Part shown: positions 1-4,158 of the stretch, in pieces | How the letters are laid out: each line of letters begins with the position of its first letter | How positions within the stretch are numbered: the first letter of the stretch is position 1 | Source of the DNA: Desulfovibrionaceae bacterium UBA930 | GTDB taxonomy: Bacteria; Desulfobacterota; Desulfovibrionia; Desulfovibrionales; Desulfovibrionaceae | Assembly: GCA_002293605.1 (NCBI GenBank) | Contig: DBDO01000072.1 | Span: 245 to 6,445, forward strand | Length of the DNA: 6,201 nucleotides | Reading direction: 5' to 3' | Notes under the pieces: generated by a model | The model's database searches: none | What the model was told of the DNA's origin: nothing | The model's input: only the letters and a program-made list of their open reading frames with translations | Position numbers and translations under genes: made by a program

Positions 1-24
1 AATCTCAAAGCGAAACTGCTCTAG
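1..24 (+). CDS. Possible last codons of an upstream gene (partial)
   Basis: Reading from base 1, frame 1 gives seven codons (NLKAKLL) and a TAG at 22-24, which is 24 bases before the flgD start. This would suit a tightly packed flagellar operon in which a gene such as the hook-length regulator fliK often precedes flgD. Seven residues cannot identify a protein, and the other two forward frames are also open here, so this is only a candidate gene end. Confidence 0.3.
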   Translation, partial: NLKAKLL

Positions 25-48
25 AAGATACAGAGGAAGGACACAGCC

Positions 49-918
49 ATGTCAACCGCGGCAATACTCGGACAATACGAAGCGGCGCAAAGCACCGCCA
101 GCACAACCAGCAAGACCGCAACGGACAAGGATACCTTCCTCAAGCTCCTCGTGGCCCAGCTTACGCACCAGGACCCCCTGAACCCGGTGGAAGACAAGGA
201 ATTTATCGCCCAGCTCGCCCAGTTCACGCAGGTGGAAGAATTGCAGAACATCCGCTCCACCGTGGAAGGCCTGGGCACGACCATGGGCGCGCAGCAGGTC
301 ACCAACGCGGCCAGTCTGATGGGCCTGTGGGTATCGGCCAAGGGCGACAACATCACCCTGCGCACCAATGCGAACGGCCTCAGCGAAGCCAACGACATAG
401 ACCCGAACGATGCCACCCAGGCAAGCTGGAAGAGCATTAATTTCCAGCCGCAGCAGGACATCGCCGAGGGCACCCTGAATATTGTGGCGACCGACAGCAA
501 CGGCAAGGCCACCGGCAAGATTATTTACAGCCAGAAGCTCGAGTCCAACACCTACAAGGCGGGCACGGAGTACCAGTTCAGATGGCACGGCCGCGATTCC
601 TCCGGCAATGTTATGCCCACGGGTTCCTATATCGCCAGCTTTGTGGCTACGGATTCCGGCGGCAAAAGCGTCCTGGTGGATACCTACTCCATAGGCCAGA
701 TTGTCGGCGTGGAAAGCGCGGCAGACGGCAACCACAAGCTGACGCTGACCGATGGCCGAAGCGTGGAATATCTGAACATACGCCAACTGGTCTACCCCAC
801 GAGCAGCAGTTCAAGCACGAGCACGGAAAACGGCGCAAGCGCGACAACGGAAAATAGCAATACCGCCGACTCCGGCACAGGTACGGATGGCAGCGGAACA
901 ACGACAACAACCCCCTAA
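49..918 (+). CDS. flgD: Flagellar hook assembly (cap/scaffold) protein FlgD
   Basis: FlgD is exported by the flagellar type III apparatus and caps the growing hook so that FlgE subunits can polymerise; it is later replaced by FlgK. The 289-residue product has the family's N-terminal export/assembly motif at residues 30-68 (FLKLLVAQLTHQDPLNP, then EFIAQLAQFTQVEEL). A FlgD-type Ig/FN3 domain follows, with WHGRDSSGN at 179-187 and a PTGSYIASF strand after it. A tudor-like part carries IGQIVGV and LTLTDGRSVEYLNIRQL up to about residue 248. The last 40 or so residues (about 250-289) are a Ser/Thr/Gly-rich, apparently disordered tail beyond the usual family end. The ATG is preceded by GAGGAAGG (33-40) at 8-base spacing. 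No promoter is visible in the 48 bases upstream, so it is probably transcribed from an upstream operon. The protein has no cysteine. Identification is firm; the role of the tail is unknown. Confidence 0.96.
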   Translation: MSTAAILGQYEAAQSTASTTSKTATDKDTFLKLLVAQLTHQDPLNPVEDKEFIAQLAQFTQVEELQNIRSTVEGLGTTMGAQQVTNAASLMGLWVSAKGDNITLRTNANGLSEANDIDPNDATQASWKSINFQPQQDIAEGTLNIVATDSNGKATGKIIYSQKLESNTYKAGTEYQFRWHGRDSSGNVMPTGSYIASFVATDSGGKSVLVDTYSIGQIVGVESAADGNHKLTLTDGRSVEYLNIRQLVYPTSSSSSTSTENGASATTENSNTADSGTGTDGSGTTTTTP

Positions 919-933
919 GGCCCTGACAGGGCC
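919..933 (+). repeat. Inverted repeat directly after the flgD stop
   Basis: GGCCCTGACAGGGCC begins on the base after the flgD TAA and is a perfect palindrome around its central A. In RNA it would fold as a 6-bp GC-rich stem with a GAC loop. The following bases (TAAAGGAAGAG) contain no T-run, so it is not a standard intrinsic terminator. It could protect the flgD 3' end or pause polymerase or ribosomes. Confidence 0.55.
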
Positions 934-962
934 TAAAGGAAGAGAAATCCAGCATACACTTG

Positions 963-979
963 CCCGCCCTCGCGGCGGG
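963..979 (+). repeat. Short hairpin in the flgE leader
   Basis: CCCGCC (963-968) and GGCGGG (974-979) form a 6-bp stem around a CTCGC loop. The stem ends seven bases before the GGAGG ribosome binding site of flgE (986-990). No T-run follows immediately. Its position suggests an effect on flgE translation or mRNA stability, but that is inference. Confidence 0.45.
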
Positions 980-996
980 ATATTTGGAGGGAAACC

Positions 997-3093
997 ATGA
1001 GTCTTACGGCAAGCATGTGGACCAGCGTGTCCGGCCTTCTCGCCCACGGCGAAAAGATGAACGTGGTAGGCAACAACATTTCCAACGTGAACACGGTGGG
1101 CTTCAAGGGCCAGCGCATGGACTTCGAAGACTTCGTGTACCAGTATGTGGGCACGGCAGCGGGCGTGGGCCAGGTGGGGCGCGGTACCAATATCGGCATC
1201 GTGATGAACGATTTCCAGCAGGGCTCCTTTGAAACCACCACCGGGGCCACGGATATCGCCATTACCGGCAACGGCTTTTTCAAGGTCAAGCCCAAGTACA
1301 ATAACGAAAGCTACTACACCAGGGCCGGCAACTTCACCTTTGATCGTGAAGGCTACCTTGTGGACCCGCACGGCTACGTGCTCCAGGGCTGGGCCATTGA
1401 CCGCAACGCGGCCAACCAGACCACGGCCACGCGCAGCAACAGCGGCATCATCGGCAGTGGCACCCCGGTGGACATACAGCTTGATACCTTTACCTGCCCG
1501 CCCCGGCACACCACCAACCTCACCCTGCCCATCAACCTGGAAAAGACCAGTCAGGCCAGCGAGAGCGACAAGAGCACGGACGCCACCGACCCCTTCTTCG
1601 CCCTGCTCAAGAACTGGGACGCCTCCCAGAACCCGCCTATCGGCAAGGATATGTACGCCCACTCGACCACCATCGAGGTCTATGACGAAGGCGGCATCCT
1701 GCACAAGTTGAGCGTCTACTTTGACCGCGTGGCCGATGAGCACGGCGGCCAGGACATTGCGGGGTACACACCGAGTTCATCTTACTGGGAATTCATCGTC
1801 ACTATGGACCCTTCCGAAGACGTACGCGATTTTACCTCCGAGTACGATCCCAGCGGAAGAGCCGGGACCAACCCCAATGTGCCGGATAAGCTCAAGGGCC
1901 TGCTCGGCTCGGGCACCATCACCTTTGACAGCAGCGGCAATATGAAGGATATGAGCTTTTTCGTACCCCAGACCGATGCTTCCGACGGCAGTTGGTGGAC
2001 CGGCGCTCCGGGCAGTGAAGTGGTGGATTTGAGCAGCTGGGTTCCGGCCCCCATCTCCTCCAACGGCTACCCCATGATCGCCCCGAACTTTTCCGGCACT
2101 GCGGGCCAGCAACTGGCCTACGGCCCTGCGGACGGCTCGGCCACGGATTATACCAAGCCCAATGTCAACGCAACGGACCGCCTGATTGCCATCAACATGG
2201 GCCTGAAGAACCTGAGCAGCGAGTGGCACTATGAAACGACCAGCACGCCGCCGCCCGTACTGCCCACAAACGCCGCAGCCACCACGGACGCCTACGGCAA
2301 CCCCCTGGACGCCAGCGGCAATCCCATAGATATAGGCGGCCCCCTGTGGGAGGCGAGCACCCTGGCCACAACACCCTATCCGCCACTACAGCGCAAAAAT
2401 TCCGATGGCGAGCTAATAACTCTGTACTATGTCACTGCGGACAGCAGCGCTGCCACAACGCCCCCCTACTATACCACGGACGCCAGCGTACTGACGAATG
2501 CAGACCTTACCGCCACCACTATCCCGGTCATGGATCCTAACCCGAGTTCCATGCTGGAACCCGATGGCCCCACCCTGCCCAGCGGCGCGCAGCTTCCCAC
2601 AGCGGCTGATATTCTGAACAGCACGGGCAGTATCAGGGGTCTGGGCAATTTCGGAGAGCCGCAGCCCACGACCACCACCAACTATGGCAATTCTTCCTAC
2701 GAGCACAACGGCAAGGTGCAGGACGGCTATACTTACGGCGATTTGCGCTACGTGAACGTAAGCACCAACGGCGTGCTCTCGGCCACCTATTCCAACGGCG
2801 TCTCCCTGGAACTGTTCCAGATTACCCTGCACGATTTTCCCAGCCTGCAAAACCTCAGGCGCGAAGGCGGCAACCTGTTCACTGAAACCCGCGAATCCGG
2901 CGTGCCCAGCACGGGCGCGGCAGGCACAGGCACCTTTGGCACTACGCACGGCTATTCGCTGGAGCAGAGCAACGTGGACCTCTCACGCGAGTTCGTGAAC
3001 ATGATCACCACGCAGCGCGGCTTCCAGGCCAACTCCAAAACCATCACCACCGTGGATACTATGCTGGAGACCGTTATCGGCATGAAGCGGTAA
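997..3093 (+). CDS. flgE: Flagellar hook protein FlgE, long form
   Basis: FlgE polymerises into the hook, the universal joint between the basal body and the filament. The N-terminus has the rod/hook signature (NNISNVNTVGFKG at residues 26-38), followed by hook D1 motifs (ATDIAITGNGFFKV, YYTRAGNFTFDREGYLV, GYVLQGW). The C-terminus has the matching coiled-coil segment LEQSNVDLS (655-663), then EFVNMITTQRGFQANSKTI, ending at residue 698. Enteric FlgE is about 400 residues, so roughly 300 residues are extra, lying in the exposed middle domains. The most distinctive block (about 410-561) is rich in Thr, Pro, Ala and Asp and contains a tandem heptad at 431-444. The only cysteine is C167, in the motif FTCPPRH. 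The ATG follows GGAGG (986-990) at 6-base spacing, and flgD ends 78 bases upstream, so the two are probably co-transcribed. The family call is certain; the internal domain borders are estimates by eye. Confidence 0.97.
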   Translation: MSLTASMWTSVSGLLAHGEKMNVVGNNISNVNTVGFKGQRMDFEDFVYQYVGTAAGVGQVGRGTNIGIVMNDFQQGSFETTTGATDIAITGNGFFKVKPKYNNESYYTRAGNFTFDREGYLVDPHGYVLQGWAIDRNAANQTTATRSNSGIIGSGTPVDIQLDTFTCPPRHTTNLTLPINLEKTSQASESDKSTDATDPFFALLKNWDASQNPPIGKDMYAHSTTIEVYDEGGILHKLSVYFDRVADEHGGQDIAGYTPSSSYWEFIVTMDPSEDVRDFTSEYDPSGRAGTNPNVPDKLKGLLGSGTITFDSSGNMKDMSFFVPQTDASDGSWWTGAPGSEVVDLSSWVPAPISSNGYPMIAPNFSGTAGQQLAYGPADGSATDYTKPNVNATDRLIAINMGLKNLSSEWHYETTSTPPPVLPTNAAATTDAYGNPLDASGNPIDIGGPLWEASTLATTPYPPLQRKNSDGELITLYYVTADSSAATTPPYYTTDASVLTNADLTATTIPVMDPNPSSMLEPDGPTLPSGAQLPTAADILNSTGSIRGLGNFGEPQPTTTTNYGNSSYEHNGKVQDGYTYGDLRYVNVSTNGVLSATYSNGVSLELFQITLHDFPSLQNLRREGGNLFTETRESGVPSTGAAGTGTFGTTHGYSLEQSNVDLSREFVNMITTQRGFQANSKTITTVDTMLETVIGMKR
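2287..2328 (+). repeat. Tandem heptad repeat (DAxGNPh twice) within flgE
   Basis: Two adjacent 21-base units encode DAYGNPL and DASGNPI (FlgE residues 431-444), and a third unit may begin with the next residues, DIGG. The DNA copies differ at several mostly silent positions, so this is an old duplication or a selected motif, not a slipping repeat. Such Asp/Gly/Asn/Pro turns suit a surface-exposed loop region. Confidence 0.6.
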
Positions 3094-3104
3094 GTTTCCA
3101 TACA

Positions 3105-3130
3105 GGCGGCGGGCAAACGCGCCCGCCGCC
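3105..3130 (+). repeat. Strong GC-rich hairpin after flgE
   Basis: GGCGGCGGGC (3105-3114) and GCCCGCCGCC (3121-3130) form a perfect 10-bp stem with an AAACGC loop, 12 bases after the flgE stop codon. It is followed by a C-run, not a T-run, so it is probably a 3'-end stabiliser or the first element of a tandem termination region with the hairpin at 3155. Confidence 0.7.
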
Positions 3131-3154
3131 CCCCCAGTCTGGTTGTTAGACGCC

Positions 3155-3190
3155 CCCGGCGCGTGTTCCCTCCCGTGCCGGGTTTGTTTT
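3155..3190 (+). terminator. Intrinsic terminator of the flgD-flgE transcript
   Basis: CCCGGCGCG (3155-3163) pairs with CGTGCCGGG (3174-3182), giving a 9-bp stem with one G-U pair and a 10-base loop. TTTGTTTT (3183-3190) follows directly. This is a standard Rho-independent layout, 62 bases after the flgE stop, and it separates the hook operon from the toxin-antitoxin unit. Confidence 0.8.
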
Positions 3191-3225
3191 AGAGAAAAGG
3201 TGACATGTAAACAGACTCTGATGTG

Positions 3226-3253
3226 AGGATTGCTTTTAATTCGAAAGAATCCT
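3226..3253. promoter_or_regulatory. Palindromic operator candidate in the cassette promoter
   Basis: AGGATT (3226-3231) and AATCCT (3248-3253) are exact inverted arms. The sequence between them is also partly symmetric (inner TT/AA and AA/TT pairs), giving 10 of 14 paired positions about a centre at 3239/3240. The palindrome spans from the -35 hexamer to the first base of the -10, so a protein bound here would block RNA polymerase. Autorepression by antitoxin or toxin-antitoxin complex is usual for type II modules; that it happens here is inference. Confidence 0.5.
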
Positions 3254-3258
3254 ATTAT
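3230..3258 (+). promoter_or_regulatory. Sigma-70-type promoter of the toxin-antitoxin unit
   Basis: TTGCTT (3230-3235) and TATTAT (3253-3258) are separated by the optimal 17 bases. The -10 matches consensus at five of six positions, and the -35 keeps the TTG core. Transcription would start near 3265, leaving a leader of about 18 bases before the ATG at 3283, with AGGAG at 3271-3275 as the ribosome binding site. It lies just downstream of the flgE terminator, so the cassette appears to be independently transcribed. Confidence 0.65.
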
Positions 3259-3282
3259 TCAGTCAGATAGAGGAGAATAAGG

Positions 3283-3525
3283 ATGAATACAATCCATCAA
3301 ATCGTTACCGTTTCTCCCGATCGCAGACTGCTGCTTGACGTGGTCTTACCGGACAGCATGCCCGTAGGACAAGCGGACTTGCTGCTGGTTTTGAGTCCAA
3401 AAGCTGAAAAGCTTCCCCTTGCGGCGCGATCCGTGCTGCACTTGGCCGGACGGCTGAAGAACAGTAAAACCTTCCGCAATGCGGACCCGGTTCGCTTGCA
3501 AAAGGCCATGCGGGATGAATGGTAG
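3283..3525 (+). CDS. Putative antitoxin of a VapC-type toxin-antitoxin module
   Basis: This is an 80-residue protein with no signal peptide or membrane segment. Its size, its position directly before a PIN toxin, and the 11-base overlap with it make an antitoxin the best reading. I cannot place it in a named antitoxin family. Residues 7-38 alternate like beta strands (IVTVSPDRRLLLDVVLP, then PVGQADLLLVLSP), which could be a divergent AbrB-like swapped hairpin. I see no clear ribbon-helix-helix, Phd or helix-turn-helix signature. The tail, residues 54-80 (LAGRLKNSK, then ADPVRLQKAMRDEW), resembles the C-terminal toxin-embracing segment common in VapC partners. AGGAG at 3271-3275 sits 7 bases before the ATG. 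The antitoxin role is inferred from context and from this tail. Confidence 0.75.
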   Translation: MNTIHQIVTVSPDRRLLLDVVLPDSMPVGQADLLLVLSPKAEKLPLAARSVLHLAGRLKNSKTFRNADPVRLQKAMRDEW

Positions 3526-3913
3526 GCTCCTGCTCGATACAAATGTTATTATAGGCTATCTGCTGGCGAAAGAGGCTCTGCTAGGCTTCCTCAAAGCCCA
3601 TGCGGACGCCGAGCTGTTTGTCAGTGTGATTTCCAAACTGGAACTGCTTTCATTTCATGGACTCAGTAATGAAGACGAAGATGTATTCCAATCCTTTCTG
3701 AGTAATGTGACGCTTATTCCCTTGAACGAAGAGGTACAAAGCGCTGCCATTGCCTTTCGCCGGGTAACGCGTAGAAAACTGCCGGATGCAATCGTGGCCG
3801 CCTCTGCAATACAGGTTGGAGCCATTCTGGCAACCTGTGATCGCGAGCTGGCGGCCTCACGCTTTCCAGGTTTTAAAACTGTAAACCCTGACTACTTTCA
3901 GCAGGAAAAGTGA
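3515..3913 (+). CDS. vapC: PIN-domain ribonuclease toxin, VapC family
   Basis: The 132-residue product is a single PIN domain, the Mg/Mn-dependent RNase fold of VapC toxins, which typically cut tRNA or rRNA and stop translation. The acidic catalytic set is complete: D8 in LLLDTNVIIG, E43 in SKLELL, D91 in KLPDAIVAASA and D109 in ATCDREL. The toxin is therefore predicted to be active unless held by its partner. The ATG at 3515 overlaps the end of the antitoxin frame by 11 bases, indicating translational coupling; AAAAGG at 3500-3505 is a modest ribosome binding site. An in-frame ATG at 3479 would add twelve residues (MRTRFACKRPCG) that are not part of the PIN fold and lie wholly inside the antitoxin gene, so I prefer 3515. 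GC content is clearly lower than in flgE, suggesting acquisition. The cellular RNA target cannot be read from sequence. Confidence 0.9.
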   Translation: MNGRLLLDTNVIIGYLLAKEALLGFLKAHADAELFVSVISKLELLSFHGLSNEDEDVFQSFLSNVTLIPLNEEVQSAAIAFRRVTRRKLPDAIVAASAIQVGAILATCDRELAASRFPGFKTVNPDYFQQEK

Positions 3914-3953
3914 GAGGCCGGGGTATCTTTCACAGTATTTTCCTTATGTGAAG

Positions 3954-3967
3954 CTGCCTGACGGCAG
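3954..3967 (+). repeat. Small hairpin after the toxin gene
   Basis: CTGCC (3954-3958) and GGCAG (3963-3967) form a 5-bp stem with a TGAC loop, 40 bases after the toxin stop. No T-run follows. It is the first of six consecutive inverted repeats in this gap. Confidence 0.4.
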
Positions 3968-3973
3968 ACCGAT

Positions 3974-4015
3974 ACGCGAGCGGGGAGAGTAAGCCCGGTG
4001 CGCGTCTTGTTTTTT
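3974..4015 (+). terminator. Probable intrinsic terminator of the toxin-antitoxin unit
   Basis: ACGCG (3974-3978) pairs with CGCGT (4001-4005). Inside it, CGGG (3981-3984) pairs with CCCG (3994-3997), leaving a small asymmetric internal loop and a 9-base apical loop. CTTGTTTTTT (4006-4015) follows at once. The T-run makes this the most likely end of the cassette transcript. The broken stem lowers certainty. Confidence 0.6.
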
Positions 4016-4028
4016 AGGCCCGGCACGA

Positions 4029-4053
4029 GTATGCTGCGTACTATATCGCATAC
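4029..4053 (+). repeat. Inverted repeat GTATGC/GCATAC
   Basis: GTATGC (4029-4034) and GCATAC (4048-4053) are exact inverted arms around a 13-base spacer. An alternative pairing uses the inner GCG (4036-4038) with CGC (4047-4049). It could be a hairpin or a protein-binding site upstream of the lipoprotein gene; nothing in the sequence decides between these. Confidence 0.4.
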
Positions 4054-4060
4054 GGCAAAG

Positions 4061-4136
4061 CCCGCAAGCCATTGCTCCCCTTATTGCGGGTCCAGGGGCC
4101 TCAGGCCCCTGGCGGGGTATGGGGCGAAGCCCCATA
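4061..4136 (+). repeat. REP-like triple-hairpin cluster
   Basis: Three stems lie end to end. CCCGCAA (4061-4067) pairs with TTGCGGG (4084-4090). CCAGGGGCC (4092-4100) pairs with GGCCCCTGG (4104-4112) around a 3-base loop. TATGGGGC (4118-4125) pairs with GCCCCATA (4129-4136) around GAA. The second and third resemble a dispersed GC-rich double-hairpin intergenic repeat that I recall from Desulfovibrio and other GC-rich genomes; that is recollection, not a search. The last stem is followed by TATTTATT, so it could also attenuate transcription into the lipoprotein gene, whose ribosome binding site starts 9 bases later. Confidence 0.65.
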
Positions 4137-4144
4137 TATTTATT

Positions 4145-4158
4145 AAGGAGTTTACGTG
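4145..4158 (+). promoter_or_regulatory. Ribosome binding site that fixes the GTG start
   Basis: AAGGAG (4145-4150) lies 5 bases before GTG (4156-4158). Starting here gives a complete lipoprotein signal peptide. The first in-frame ATG (4216) falls after the lipobox cysteine and would destroy it, so the GTG is the real start. Confidence 0.85.

Noticed and set aside
811..1743. 310-codon minus-strand open frame across flgD/flgE
   Set aside because: It spans the tail of one certain gene and the conserved N-terminus of another; it is a compositional shadow without a recognisable motif.
3196..3210. Minimal start-stop frame (AAAGG, then ATG TAA)
   Set aside because: It lies upstream of the predicted cassette transcription start and after the flgE terminator, so it is probably not translated; a chance match.
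3479..3514. Upstream ATG start for the PIN toxin
   Set aside because: The added twelve residues do not fit the PIN fold, whose first strand leads straight into the DTN motif, and they lie within the antitoxin coding sequence.
3949..3975. FliA (sigma-28)-like promoter: TGAAGCTG, 11-base gap, ACCGATAC
   Set aside because: The spacing is right, but only 11 of 16 consensus positions match. A few such matches are expected by chance on both strands of a window this size, and it overlaps the terminator stem.
4021..4036. Sigma-54-like CGGCACGAGTATGCTG upstream of the lipoprotein gene
   Set aside because: The GG-to-GC distance is one base short of the strict sigma-54 spacing, and the GC element is poor.
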